The translations under genes and the position numbers were made by a program. A DNA stretch of 64,000 nucleotides from Glaciihabitans sp. dw_435 (GTDB lineage: Bacteria; Actinomycetota; Actinomycetes; Actinomycetales; Microbacteriaceae), in the NCBI RefSeq assembly GCF_018449675.1, contig NZ_JAAVUZ010000003.1, positions 62,001 through 126,000 of the forward strand, read 5' to 3'. Positions 46,142 to 55,159 of the stretch are shown here, piece by piece; position 1 is the first letter of the stretch, and the number at the start of each line of letters is the position of its first letter. Under the pieces are notes generated by a model. That model saw nothing but the letters and a program-made list of their open reading frames with translations, ran no database searches and was not told the origin of the DNA.

Positions 46142-47343
46142 TTCTTGCCCTTCTTCCCCGTGAAGTGCGGGTTCTCCCAGATGACGGAGCCGCCCTGCCC
46201 GAGACCAACACACATGGCCGTCAGGCCGAACCGCACCTCGGGGTGCTCCTCGAACTGGCGGGCTAGCTGGATCATGAGACGGACACCGGATGACGCGAGC
46301 GGGTGACCGATCGCGATGGCGCCGCCCCACGGGTTCACGCGGGGATCCTCGTCATCGATACCGAAGTGGTCAAGCAGCGACAGCACTTGGACGGCGAATG
46401 CCTCGTTGAGTTCGAACAGTCCGATGTCGGTGATCGACAGCCCCGCCTTGCGGAGCGCCTTTTCGGTCGACGGCACCGGCCCGATGCCCATGATTTCGGG
46501 TTCGACGCCGGCGAACGCGAAGCTGACCATGCGCATTTTCACCGGGAGACCGAATTCCTTGGCGGCGTCGGCGCTGGCGATGATGCTCGCGGTCGCGCCG
46601 TCGTTGAGGCCAGAGGAGTTGCCCGCGGTCACCCGACCGTGCGGGCGGAACGGCGTCTTGAGGCCCGCGAGTCCTTCCATGGTGGTCTCGGGACGCAGTG
46701 CCTCGTCTCGCGTGGCGAGCCCCCAGCCCGCGCCCGAGCGAGTGGCAATGGGGATGAGGTCGGGCTGGAGCTTGCCCGCGTCGTAGGCAGCGGCGGTCTT
46801 CTGCTGGCTGCGCATCGCGTAGCGGTCGGATCGCTCCTTGGTGAGGCCGGGAAAACGGTCGTGGATCCGCTCGGCGGTGTTGCCCATGTTTAGGGCCTCA
46901 CCGCTGACGAGCTTCTCGGCGAGGAAGCGGGGGTTGGGGTCTGCCCCAAACCCCATGGGGTGCCGTCCCATATGCTCGACACCGCCGGCGATGCCGATGT
47001 CATACGCACCAAACGCGATGCCGCCCGCGATCGCCGTTACCGCGGTCATGGCGCCCGCGCACATGCGGTCGATCGCGTAACCGGGAACCGACTTCGGAAG
47101 GCCGGCCAGGAGGGCTGCCGTACGCCCAAGCGTCAGGCCCTGGTCACCGGTCTGCGTCGTCGCGGCAATTGCCACTTCGTCGATCCGGTCCTTGGGAAGC
47201 GACGGGTTTCTCTCGAGGAGCCCGATCATGGCTTTCACGACGAGGTCGTCAGCCCTGGTATCCCAGAACATTCCCTTTTCGCCTGCCCGACCGAACGGGG
47301 TACGGACCCCATCCACGAACACGACTTCAGTTTTCTCGGCCAC
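46138..47343 (-). CDS. fadA: Acetyl-CoA acyltransferase (thiolase)
   Basis: Last step of beta-oxidation: thiolytic cleavage of 3-ketoacyl-CoA. The 401 residues carry the nucleophilic cysteine in AIDRMCAGAMTAV (about residue 87), IAIGHPLASSGVRL with the catalytic His, and CVGLGQGGSVIWE with the second cysteine. GTG 47343 has GGAGG a few bases upstream. It is the first gene of the fadA-fadB operon. A TAGGAT -10-like hexamer is present on the minus strand near 47375-47380. Confidence 0.96.
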   Translation of the reverse strand: MAEKTEVVFVDGVRTPFGRAGEKGMFWDTRADDLVVKAMIGLLERNPSLPKDRIDEVAIAATTQTGDQGLTLGRTAALLAGLPKSVPGYAIDRMCAGAMTAVTAIAGGIAFGAYDIGIAGGVEHMGRHPMGFGADPNPRFLAEKLVSGEALNMGNTAERIHDRFPGLTKERSDRYAMRSQQKTAAAYDAGKLQPDLIPIATRSGAGWGLATRDEALRPETTMEGLAGLKTPFRPHGRVTAGNSSGLNDGATASIIASADAAKEFGLPVKMRMVSFAFAGVEPEIMGIGPVPSTEKALRKAGLSITDIGLFELNEAFAVQVLSLLDHFGIDDEDPRVNPWGGAIAIGHPLASSGVRLMIQLARQFEEHPEVRFGLTAMCVGLGQGGSVIWENPHFTGKKGKK

Positions 47344-47417
47344 TTTGCCTCCAACACATAGGTACTGCGTTGAATCCTAGGCTGACCGAAAGTTACCTCA
47401 GTATCCGTTGCTTGTTT

Positions 47418-48662
47418 CTACGAATCTGCTTCCGCAGGTGCTTCGGTCGTTTGGATAGCCTCCACAAAGGCCTGACTGATTGCCTGTGCGGTTGCGTCAA
47501 CCTGCCACTGCCGTGCACCCATGTCGAGAAGCGCCGATTCGATGGACGTCGCGTCGGTGCTGGCCGGCGGATTCCAGCTGACCCGGCGCAGCAGCTCGGG
47601 CGTCAACAGGTTTTCGACGGGGATGTTCAGCTCGGTCGAGACCTCGGTGACGGCGGCGCGTGCGGCCTTCAGACGCTTGTCGGCCTCGGGGTTCTTGTCC
47701 GACCACGCGCGGGGCGGCGGAATGTTCTCGCCCGGGGGACGCAGCACGGGAAGGTCGGAGGTGGCCAGACCCGCCTGGATGGCATCCCACCATCGGTCGA
47801 TCTGCGAGCGACTGGCGCGACCGGTGAATTCCTTGAGCGCCGACAGGTCGCGCTTCGTCTCGGGGAGCACCCGGGCAGCTGCAACCAGCGCCGAGTCGGG
47901 CACGAGGCGTCCGGGAGCGGTGTCGATCTCGCGGGCGTAGGCGTCCCGCGCTTCCCACAGTTCCCGCGCCACGGCGAGGTTCCGGATGCCACGGATGGAG
48001 TGCAACCCGCTGAGGCGCCGCCACGGCTGCTCGCGGACGGGCTTGAGATCACGGGCAAGCACCGCGGAGAACTCCTGCGCGGCGATGTCGGCCTTGCCCG
48101 CGTCATCCAGCATCTTTCCCATGACGTCCCGCACGTCGACGAGAAGTTCCACGTCGAGGGCGGCGTAGACGAGCCAGGCCTGGGGGAGCGGACGGGTGGA
48201 CCAGTCGGCAGCGGAGTGCTCCTTGGCGAGGTGGATGCCGAGAAGTTCCTCGACGACGGTGCCGAGTCCCACGCGCGGGAGACCCGCAATGCGGGCGCCC
48301 AGCTCTGTATCGAACAGGCGTGTCGGGTCGAGACCGACCTCACGCAGGCAGGTGAGGTCCTGGCTTGCGGCGTGCAGCAGCCATTCCTCGTCCTTAATCA
48401 CGTCGTTGAGTTCGGAGAAGGAGCCGATCGCGGGCGGGTCGAAGAGGAAGGTGCCGGATCCGCGACGGAAGATCTGGATGAGGTAGGCGCGCTGCGAGTA
48501 GCGGAAGCCTGAGGCGCGTTCCGCGTCGATGGCAATGGGACCGTGACCGGCCGCGATCGCCTCCACGGCTTCGAGGTACCCCTCGCGCGTGTCGATGACC
48601 GTCACCGCCACATGGGGTGCCTGTTCGGGCGCGGGCGGTGGTACTACGTCGGGGCTATTCAC
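47418..48662 (-). CDS. rnd: Ribonuclease D (3'-5' exonuclease with HRDC domain)
   Basis: DEDDy-family 3' exonuclease acting on structured RNA such as tRNA precursors. The 414 residues include the exonuclease domain (AIDAERASGFRYSQRAYLIQ, LLHAASQDLTCLREVGL, YAALDVELLVDV with the Tyr-Asp pair) and an HRDC domain near 215-290. A poorly conserved C-terminal extension follows, as in actinobacterial homologues. GTG 48662 lies inside the end of the DUF3000 gene, an 8-bp overlap, so translation is coupled. Confidence 0.92.
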   Translation of the reverse strand: MNSPDVVPPPAPEQAPHVAVTVIDTREGYLEAVEAIAAGHGPIAIDAERASGFRYSQRAYLIQIFRRGSGTFLFDPPAIGSFSELNDVIKDEEWLLHAASQDLTCLREVGLDPTRLFDTELGARIAGLPRVGLGTVVEELLGIHLAKEHSAADWSTRPLPQAWLVYAALDVELLVDVRDVMGKMLDDAGKADIAAQEFSAVLARDLKPVREQPWRRLSGLHSIRGIRNLAVARELWEARDAYAREIDTAPGRLVPDSALVAAARVLPETKRDLSALKEFTGRASRSQIDRWWDAIQAGLATSDLPVLRPPGENIPPPRAWSDKNPEADKRLKAARAAVTEVSTELNIPVENLLTPELLRRVSWNPPASTDATSIESALLDMGARQWQVDATAQAISQAFVEAIQTTEAPAEADS

Positions 48663-49245
48663 GTCCGGCTCGGTGCGCTGACAACAGGCTCACTCCTTCA
48701 ATGGCCGGAGGTAACCCGGCCAGCATGCACAACAATTCAGTCCAGCCTTCCACATGCGCGGTGGCTTCGGCGTCGGTGGGGGTCCAGGAGGCCCGTAATT
48801 CGATCTGCGCGCCGTCTCCCTGGGAGGCGAGCTCACCGAATCCCGTGGAGAGAATCTTCGTCGCCGTGCCGCTGGCGGAGGTGTACTTGGCACCGCGGGC
48901 ATCGAGGGCGTCCACCAACCACGACCAGGTCACCTCCGCGAGGAACGGGTCGATGCCGATCTCCGGCTCGAGCGGTGCCTGTGCGAAGCAGACGATGCGG
49001 AAGGTTCCGCCCCAGGCGTCCGGCGCGGACGGGTCGTGGAGCAGGATGAACCGGCCCGTTCCCAACAGGGAGTCGTTGCCATGACGTGCGGGCGTGACAT
49101 CCGCTGCCAGAGCGAGGGCGTAGGGGGCGAGGTTCTCGGGCGCGCTGATCTCGGTGACGGTCAGCTCCGGACGTGTCGCGGCGCGGCGGACCGCTTCGAC
49201 GGCGGCCACGAAGGCGGCCGGTGGTCCTGCTGGTGTCTCGGGCAC
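48655..49245 (-). CDS. DUF3000 family protein
   Basis: A 196-residue actinobacterial protein of unknown function that almost always precedes the RNase D gene. Conserved segments are LAPYALALAADV, GTGRFILLHDP, DAWGGTFRIVCFAQAPLE and EVTWSWLVDAL. No signal or membrane helix is seen. GTG 49245 is used. It overlaps rnd by 8 bp; a role linked to RNA metabolism is only a guess from this pairing. Confidence 0.88.
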   Translation of the reverse strand: MPETPAGPPAAFVAAVEAVRRAATRPELTVTEISAPENLAPYALALAADVTPARHGNDSLLGTGRFILLHDPSAPDAWGGTFRIVCFAQAPLEPEIGIDPFLAEVTWSWLVDALDARGAKYTSASGTATKILSTGFGELASQGDGAQIELRASWTPTDAEATAHVEGWTELLCMLAGLPPAIEGVSLLSAHRAGRE

Positions 49246-49327
49246 GAGTGAAGATTAGGCTTTGTTGCTATTTTGGGGCGTGAGGCTCGCCGTTTGATGT
49301 GGAGCCCTGTGATCTGGAGTGCATACG

Positions 49328-50557
49328 ATGAACCCCCGCCATCCCCGGCATTTCTCCGCGCGTCGTGTCATCGGTACCTCCGCCATCGGGGTGGGCGCCC
49401 TCGTGGCCTTCGGCACGGCGGCGGCCGCCGTCACCTCCGTGGCCGTCGCCAGGCTGATTGTCGTTCCCTCCGGCAGGCACACCGATGACGTGCGGGTGCT
49501 CGCGGTCACCGAGGACACGATCACGCTCTCGTCCACGGCCGACACCCGGCTGCCCGGGCGGTATGGCTTCTGGTTCACCGCGAGTTCCGGTCACGCCAAG
49601 CTGGGCGAGATCCTGTCATCGACACCGGTGTCCGTCACGCGCGAGCTTCTCTCCGTCGATTTTGGGCGACTGGATGTCGCGCGGCGGGGTCGCTTCGGAG
49701 GCTGGTTCTATCTCAGCCCCCGCGAACTCGATGTGCCGTACAGCAATGTGCTCGTTCCTACTCCCGTCGGACCGGCCCCCGCGTGGCTCATCCCGGCCGA
49801 CGAGGACACCGGGCGCTGGGTGATCGGCGTGCACGGCCGGGGCGTGCGGCGGGCCGAGACCCTGCGTGCGGTCGACGTGTTCCGACGCGCGGGCTACTCG
49901 ATCCTTCTCGTCTCGTACCGTAACGACGGCGACGCGCCGTCGAGCGATGACGGGCGCTACGGGCTCGGGGACACCGAATGGCAGGACGTGGATGCCGCGC
50001 TCAGCTACGCGATTGCCCAGGGCGCAACCGACGTGGTTCTGCTGGGCTACTCGATGGGTGGCGCGACAGTTCTGCAGACAGCCATCCGCTCGGAAAATGC
50101 CGGCGTGATTCGCGGACTCGTTCTCGATTCGCCGGTGATCGACTGGATCACGGCCTTGCGTTACCAGGGCACGAGCATGAAGCTCATCGAGCCGTTGCAG
50201 CGACTGTCGCTGGCGATCATCAGCAGTACCTGGGGTCGGGCCGTCACCGGGCTCCAGGAGCCCATCGACCTGGTGCGGCTTAACCTCGTTGCGCGGTCGG
50301 GCGAACTGACGGTTCCGGTGTTGCTCATGCACAGCGTCGATGACGGGTTCATTCCGGCCACGGCGTCGCGCGCGCTGGCCGAGGCGCGTCCGGATGTCGT
50401 CGAATATCACGAGTTCACCGTCGCCCGGCACATCAAGCTGTGGAACTACGACCCCGAGCGGTGGACCGCCGCCGTGGAGGGCTGGCTCAGGCGTTTGCCA
50501 CAGTCCAGCGCGCGTACAGGCCGCTCGCGTCGTCGGCCAGCAGCTGCGACAGAGTAA
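49328..50557 (+). CDS. Alpha/beta hydrolase with N-terminal membrane anchor
   Basis: The 409-residue protein has a signal-anchor helix (about 15-42), an actinobacterial N-terminal domain, and an alpha/beta hydrolase domain from about 145. The serine is in LGYSMGGATVL, the acid in HSVDDGFIP and the histidine in ARHIKLWNYD, so it should be active, probably outside the membrane. ATG 49328 has GGAG 8 bases upstream; GTG 49319 is a weaker option. The last ~24 residues (Arg/Ser/Ala-rich) overlap the converging RibD-like gene by 71 bp and look unstructured, suggesting that the original stop was lost. Confidence 0.85.
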   Translation: MNPRHPRHFSARRVIGTSAIGVGALVAFGTAAAAVTSVAVARLIVVPSGRHTDDVRVLAVTEDTITLSSTADTRLPGRYGFWFTASSGHAKLGEILSSTPVSVTRELLSVDFGRLDVARRGRFGGWFYLSPRELDVPYSNVLVPTPVGPAPAWLIPADEDTGRWVIGVHGRGVRRAETLRAVDVFRRAGYSILLVSYRNDGDAPSSDDGRYGLGDTEWQDVDAALSYAIAQGATDVVLLGYSMGGATVLQTAIRSENAGVIRGLVLDSPVIDWITALRYQGTSMKLIEPLQRLSLAIISSTWGRAVTGLQEPIDLVRLNLVARSGELTVPVLLMHSVDDGFIPATASRALAEARPDVVEYHEFTVARHIKLWNYDPERWTAAVEGWLRRLPQSSARTGRSRRRPAAATE

Positions 50558-51209
50558 GCGCCTTCTCCGTCATCTCTTGCGTTCCAAAGAGGGGGATGGC
50601 CGTGCCGCCGAGGTTCGGGCTTGTCGACAGGCACAGTTCGTTGACGAGTCCCGCGTCGATCAGCTGACCGGCGAGGCTGGGGCCGCCCTCGGCCACGACT
50701 GACCGGTATCCGGCGCCCTGCAGGGTGCTGAGGATGTCGGCGGGGGCGAGTCGGCCGTCGACGTCGGGAACGATGAACACTTCCGCGACCGCGTCGCCCA
50801 GGGTGCGGCGCACGGTGTCGGCCGCGGATCCCGGACACAGCACGAGCAGCGCGCCGCGCTGGCCGGTCGTCACGATCCGGTGTCCGGACAGATCACCGGA
50901 CGATGTGACGACGGCGAGGGCGGCGGTGCGGGGAAGGTAGTAGCCCTCGACCCGCACGCTCGCGGCGCCGACGAGCACAACATCCCCGTGGTCGCGAATG
51001 ATCTTGAGGATGCGCCGGTCGATCGGACTGCTGAGGGTCTCGCTCGTGCCGTCGGTTCCGCCGGCGCTGCCCGAGACGCTCCCGATGAGGTTCAGCCGTA
51101 CCCAGTCGGGCCGGGGGATTCGGTACAGCTCGACCAGGGCGGACTGTGATTCGTCCGCGTCCAGGTCGATTGGGTCGTCGCCCGTCGGGAAGATCCTGGT
51201 GAGGATCAC
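50487..51209 (-). CDS. RibD C-terminal domain (pyrimidine reductase-like) protein
   Basis: NADPH-dependent reductase fold of the RibD_C/dihydrofolate reductase type, 240 residues. Markers are DWVRLNLIGSVSGSAGG, DVVLVGAASVRVEGYY and VVAEGGPSLAGQLIDAGLVNEL. The deaminase half of RibD is absent. Homologues are annotated as pyrimidine reductase family proteins; a riboflavin role is uncertain because no rib genes are nearby. ATG 51209 overlaps the sufE stop (ATGA). It is the last gene of the sulfurtransferase-sufE operon and ends inside the converging hydrolase gene. Confidence 0.85.
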   Translation of the reverse strand: MILTRIFPTGDDPIDLDADESQSALVELYRIPRPDWVRLNLIGSVSGSAGGTDGTSETLSSPIDRRILKIIRDHGDVVLVGAASVRVEGYYLPRTAALAVVTSSGDLSGHRIVTTGQRGALLVLCPGSAADTVRRTLGDAVAEVFIVPDVDGRLAPADILSTLQGAGYRSVVAEGGPSLAGQLIDAGLVNELCLSTSPNLGGTAIPLFGTQEMTEKALTLSQLLADDASGLYARWTVANA

Positions 51210-51643
51210 GCCGCCGTTTTCTCTCGGATCTGCCGCTTTGCCCGACCGAGCAGAGCCGTCATTCCGCGGATACGCAGCGGGCTGACGGCCTCGGTCAGTC
51301 CCAGGTCCGACGGGTAGTCGTCCGGGACGGCCAGTACCTCGGCGACCGTGAGGCCGGCGAGACCCTGGGCGAGGATCGAGGCAAAGCCACGGGTGGTTGG
51401 GGCTTCGCGGGGAGCCGTCGCGTAGAGGTGCACGATGTCCGAGTCATCCACCTCGACAAAGATGAAGACGGGGGACTGGCACTCAACGACCTGTTCAAAC
51501 AGATCGGGGTGCTCGCTGTAGCGTTCGGGAAGTTCCGGCAGTTCCTGCGAGAACTCGAGGAGCAGCTGCAGCCTGTCGCGCACCTCGAGGTCGCGGAAGT
51601 CGTCCTTGATCTGCTGCAGCGCGGCGGGGAGGGGTTCAGACAT
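51206..51643 (-). CDS. sufE: SufE family cysteine desulfurase sulfur acceptor
   Basis: Accepts persulfide sulfur from a cysteine desulfurase for Fe-S cluster or other sulfur transfer. The 145 residues keep the acceptor cysteine in QVVECQSPVF (Cys55), followed by the family segments and FASILAQGLAGLTVAEVLAV. ATG 51643 has GGGGAGGGG upstream, which fixes the start. It follows the sulfurtransferase gene by 29 bp; the pairing of SufE and a rhodanese is common in actinobacteria and suggests a shared sulfur-handling role. Confidence 0.92.
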   Translation of the reverse strand: MSEPLPAALQQIKDDFRDLEVRDRLQLLLEFSQELPELPERYSEHPDLFEQVVECQSPVFIFVEVDDSDIVHLYATAPREAPTTRGFASILAQGLAGLTVAEVLAVPDDYPSDLGLTEAVSPLRIRGMTALLGRAKRQIREKTAA

Positions 51644-51672
51644 TGCCGAACCCCTCCCCGGCGCGGCCGGTG

Positions 51673-52575
51673 TCAGCGGCGCGAAGGAACGGCGCCCGGC
51701 TCCGAGCCCTTGACGATCGGGACACGCACAGCGCTGCCCCATTCGGTCCAAGAACCGTCATAGTTTCGTACTCCTTCAAAGCCGAGAAGATGCGTCAGCA
51801 CAAACCACGTGTGGCTGGAACGCTCGCCGATACGGCAGTAGGCAATCACGCTATCACCGTCGGTCAGGCCAGCGCCGTCGCGGTACACGGCGTTGAGTTC
51901 ATCGAGGGGGCGGAAGGTTCCGTCGTCGGCAGCCGCCTCCGCCCACGGCACGTTCTTCGCGCTCGGGATGTGTCCGGCGCGCAGCGCGCCCTCCTCGGGA
52001 TACGCGGCGGCTGTGGTGCGCTCACCACTGAATTCCTCGGGGGATCGCACGTCGATCAGCGGGCTGCCGAAGTGGTCGAGCACGTCCGACTGGTACGCAC
52101 GGATCGGAGCGTCGTTGCGCTCGACGACCGGGTACTCGACGGTGGGTGCACTCTCGCGGTCGGTCGTGTACTCGCGGCCCTCCGCTTCCCACTTCGCCCT
52201 GCCTCCGTCGAGCAGGCGCACGTCAGTGTGCCCGAAGAGGGTGAAGACCCACAGAGCGTAGGAGGCCCACCAGTTGCTCTTGTCGCCGTAGATGACGACG
52301 GTCGTGTCCCGTGTGATGCCCTTGGAGCCGACGAGAGCGGCGAACTGCTCACCGTTGATGTAGTCGCGCTCCACCGGGTCATTGAGGTCGGTGTGCCAGT
52401 CGATCTTCACGGCGCCGGGGATGTGGCCCGTTTCGTAGAGGAGGACGTCCTCGTCCGATTCCACAACTACTAGTCCATCGGTGCCAAGGTGCGCCTGCAG
52501 CCACTCGGTCGACACCAACCGCTCGGGGTGGGCGTAGCCGGCGAAACGCGGGGAGGGATCGTTCTCAACAGTCAT
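51673..52575 (-). CDS. Thiosulfate/3-mercaptopyruvate sulfurtransferase (tandem rhodanese)
   Basis: Transfers sulfane sulfur to cyanide or thiol acceptors. The 300 residues contain two rhodanese domains: an inactive N-terminal one ([20 protein letters not shown]) and a C-terminal one with the active cysteine in [16 protein letters not shown]. The motif [11 protein letters not shown] is that of actinobacterial SseA/CysA2-type enzymes. ATG 52575 gives the usual [20 protein letters not shown] start. First gene of the sulfurtransferase-sufE-reductase operon, divergent from zapE. Confidence 0.93.
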   Translation of the reverse strand: MTVENDPSPRFAGYAHPERLVSTEWLQAHLGTDGLVVVESDEDVLLYETGHIPGAVKIDWHTDLNDPVERDYINGEQFAALVGSKGITRDTTVVIYGDKSNWWASYALWVFTLFGHTDVRLLDGGRAKWEAEGREYTTDRESAPTVEYPVVERNDAPIRAYQSDVLDHFGSPLIDVRSPEEFSGERTTAAAYPEEGALRAGHIPSAKNVPWAEAAADDGTFRPLDELNAVYRDGAGLTDGDSVIAYCRIGERSSHTWFVLTHLLGFEGVRNYDGSWTEWGSAVRVPIVKGSEPGAVPSRR

Positions 52576-52753
52576 GGGAGTGCTTTCGTTGTCGTGGATC
52601 GGGAGTATCGCGCGCCGCACGAAAATTGCTGCGGCTCTAGGGACAAGTCCATCGGTCTAGGCTTTATGCCAGATCCGTTCATTGAAATCTACGAGACTGA
52701 GCCGTGCCCTGCCGGTCACCCGTAAGAGTTCGACACAATCGACAGGCTCGCTG

Positions 52754-53779
52754 ATGACCACTGAATCGACCCCCGCTGTCGCGTCTCTCGTCGACCGGAA
52801 CCCGACGCTGTCGGGCGAGCAGATCGTCGCGCATCTCGTTCCTCCCCGCCAGTTCGAGACCGCGAGTCTGGACACCTACCGTCCCGACCGCGACTATCCC
52901 TCGCAGGGGGCCGCGGTCGCAGCGATCCGGCACTTCGTTGCCAACTGGACGGCCCCGCGCGCCAGCATCTTTTCCCGCAAGAAGGCACCCGCGGTGCTGC
53001 CGGGAATCTACCTCGACGGCGGTTTCGGCGTGGGCAAGACCCACCTGCTGGCAGCGCTCTGGCACGCTGCCCCCGGTCGCAAGTACTTCGGCACCTTCAT
53101 CGAGTACACGGCGCTGGTGGGCGCAATCGGATACGCGGCAACGGCCCAGTTGATGAAGGGCGCGTCGCTGCTGTGCATCGATGAGTTTGAACTGGATGAC
53201 CCGGGCGACACTCGCATCATGTCCCGGCTGCTCACCGAGCTGGCCGCCACGGGTACCCGGATCGCCGCCACGTCGAATACCCCTCCGAACGCGCTGGGCG
53301 AGGGACGGTTTGCCGCGCAGGACTTCCTCCGCGAAATCGACGCCCTCTCCGCCCAGTTCGACACACTGCGTATCGACGGCCTCGACTTCCGCCGGCGCGA
53401 TTCCGAGGGCCACGCGATCGTCACCGACGCAGAGTCGCTGGACGGCGTGATCGCGGGGCTCAAGGGAACTGTCACCCGGGACGAGTTCGCCGCCGTGCTC
53501 GAGCACCTCGCCACGGTGCATCCGTCCCGTTATGTGCGCCTCGTCGAAGACGTCGACGCCGTCGTGCTCACCGACGTCGCACCGTTCAGCAGCCAGACCG
53601 ACGCGCTGCGGTTCGTCGCGTTCGTCGACCGCCTGTATGACGCGCAGGTGCGAGTGGTCGCGACAGGAACCGCCCTCGACCAGATCTTCCCCGATGACAT
53701 GCTGGCGGGCGGCTACCGCAAGAAGTACCTGCGGGCGGTATCGCGGCTCGTCGCGCTGACCTCGGGCGTGGGGCTCTGA
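52754..53779 (+). CDS. zapE: Cell division ATPase ZapE (AFG1-like)
   Basis: AAA-type ATPase related to yeast AFG1 and E. coli ZapE, which acts on FtsZ at division. The 341 residues include Walker A (GGFGVGKTHLLAAL), Walker B (LLCIDEFELDDPG), sensor residues in AATSNTPPNALGEG and the arginine segment FLREI. ATG 52754 is chosen because the protein then starts MTTESTP close to the family start; the frame is open 24 codons upstream. It is divergent from the sulfurtransferase gene and convergent with nhaA, 6 bp apart. Confidence 0.92.
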   Translation: MTTESTPAVASLVDRNPTLSGEQIVAHLVPPRQFETASLDTYRPDRDYPSQGAAVAAIRHFVANWTAPRASIFSRKKAPAVLPGIYLDGGFGVGKTHLLAALWHAAPGRKYFGTFIEYTALVGAIGYAATAQLMKGASLLCIDEFELDDPGDTRIMSRLLTELAATGTRIAATSNTPPNALGEGRFAAQDFLREIDALSAQFDTLRIDGLDFRRRDSEGHAIVTDAESLDGVIAGLKGTVTRDEFAAVLEHLATVHPSRYVRLVEDVDAVVLTDVAPFSSQTDALRFVAFVDRLYDAQVRVVATGTALDQIFPDDMLAGGYRKKYLRAVSRLVALTSGVGL

Positions 53780-53785
53780 CCCGCC

Positions 53786-54928
53786 TCAGTCGGTGACCGG
53801 AACCCTTCGACGGTAGTGCCGGGCGCGGGCGCCGATGAGCGCGGCGCCGACGACGGCCGCGATGAGTGACCCGGTGATGACGGCGAGGGTTCCCTCGTTC
53901 GCGAGCGTCACGTTTTCGCCCCAGGCCAGTTCATTCATCAGCAGTGACACGGTGAATCCGATGCCGCCGAGGCCGGCGATCGCGACGAGGTCCGCGAGGG
54001 GGAGTGCCGGTGTGCCCCGGGTGAATCGTGCGGCGAGGGCCGCGCCTCCGGTGATCCCGATGAGCTTGCCGACGGGCAGGGCTATGACGATGGCCCAGAA
54101 CGCCGGGCTGAGGTTGGTGATTCCAACCGACGGGAGGGGCACCAGCGCCGCGACGAAGGCGAAGACGGGAAGGATGATGCCATTCGAGAACGGTTCGAGG
54201 CCGTGCCGCGCGCGTCCGGCCGGCCGCGCGGCCATGACGAGTCCGAGGCTGACCCCCGCGATGGTGGAATGCACCCCGGACAGGTAGACGAGGGCCCAGG
54301 CGAGAACACCGAGCGCGACGAGACCGGTGATGACCCATGGGCCGATGGTGGCGCGGCGGCTCAGCACGGCGAAGGCGGCGATCACGACGACGGCACCCAC
54401 CAGCGGGAGGGGCTTCAGCCCGTCGGTGAAGAAGAAGGCGATGATGACGATGGCGATCAGGTCGTCGATGACGGCCAGCGCGAGCAGCAGCGCCCGTACT
54501 CGGGACGGGAGTCCGCGGCCGACGATGGCGAGCACACCGAGGGCGAAAGCGATATCCGTCGCCGTGGGAATCGGCCACCCCATTGAGAGCGCGGGATCGC
54601 GGGTGACGACGAGGTAGACGAGGGCAGGAGCAACGACGCCCCCGACCGCGGCCATGGCGGGCACCAGCGCCTTTCCCACCGAGTTGAGTTCGCCGTGGGT
54701 CAGCTCGTGCTTGAGCTCGATGGCCGCGATGAAGAAGAAGACGGCGAGCAAGCCGTCGGTCACCCAGTGGCGGAGCGTCAGGTCGAACCCCAGGCCGGGG
54801 ATGCCGAGGTGAAGGTCGACGAAGCCGAGCAGGTCCGGTCCGACGGCGGTGTTGGCGAGAACCAGTCCCGCGGCGGCAGCGGCGACGAGCAGAATCGCGG
54901 CAAATCGCTCGGACCGGAAGATACTCAT
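53786..54928 (-). CDS. nhaA: Na+/H+ antiporter NhaA
   Basis: Electrogenic exchanger of one Na+ (or Li+) for two H+. The 380 residues fold into about 12 helices. The ion-site aspartates are seen in IPTATDIAFALGVLAI and LALAVIDDLIAIVIIAFFF (the adjacent Asp pair), with the pH-sensing N-terminal segment IAAIELKHELTHGEL. ATG 54928 gives the normal length. It is divergent from amtB across 231 bp that hold a GlnR-type box. Confidence 0.95.
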   Translation of the reverse strand: MSIFRSERFAAILLVAAAAAGLVLANTAVGPDLLGFVDLHLGIPGLGFDLTLRHWVTDGLLAVFFFIAAIELKHELTHGELNSVGKALVPAMAAVGGVVAPALVYLVVTRDPALSMGWPIPTATDIAFALGVLAIVGRGLPSRVRALLLALAVIDDLIAIVIIAFFFTDGLKPLPLVGAVVVIAAFAVLSRRATIGPWVITGLVALGVLAWALVYLSGVHSTIAGVSLGLVMAARPAGRARHGLEPFSNGIILPVFAFVAALVPLPSVGITNLSPAFWAIVIALPVGKLIGITGGAALAARFTRGTPALPLADLVAIAGLGGIGFTVSLLMNELAWGENVTLANEGTLAVITGSLIAAVVGAALIGARARHYRRRVPVTD

Positions 54929-55020
54929 CGTGTGCCCCAGCCTAGGGGTGACGATTCACGTCGATCGTGCAGCGGTTCAGTGGCATCCCGAAACATGATG
55001 TTTACATTCGGCCCATTTGC

Positions 55021-55058
55021 GTAACATCCGTGAAACACGCTGACCTACGTACTGAAAC
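55021..55058 (+). promoter_or_regulatory. GlnR-type operator upstream of amtB
   Basis: GTAAC (55021) - N6 - GAAAC (55032) - N6 - degenerate second a-site - N6 - GAAAC (55054). Three of the four GlnR elements match with the exact 11/22-bp spacing; the third element reads ACCTA instead of GTnAC. It ends 101 bp before the amtB start. With the glnA site, this supports joint nitrogen control. Confidence 0.7.
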
Positions 55059-55159
55059 GTCAGTCTCCCAGACTGGCTGTCGTACCCGACGATTCGCCTG
55101 CTCCCAACGTATGTGGACCTCGCGGTGCATCCCTTGCAAACGTATGAGAGGTACTACAC

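Noticed and set aside
54990-55005. Second GlnR half-box GAAAC-N6-TTTAC before amtB
   Set aside because: Its spacing to the main box is off by two bases and the remaining elements are absent.
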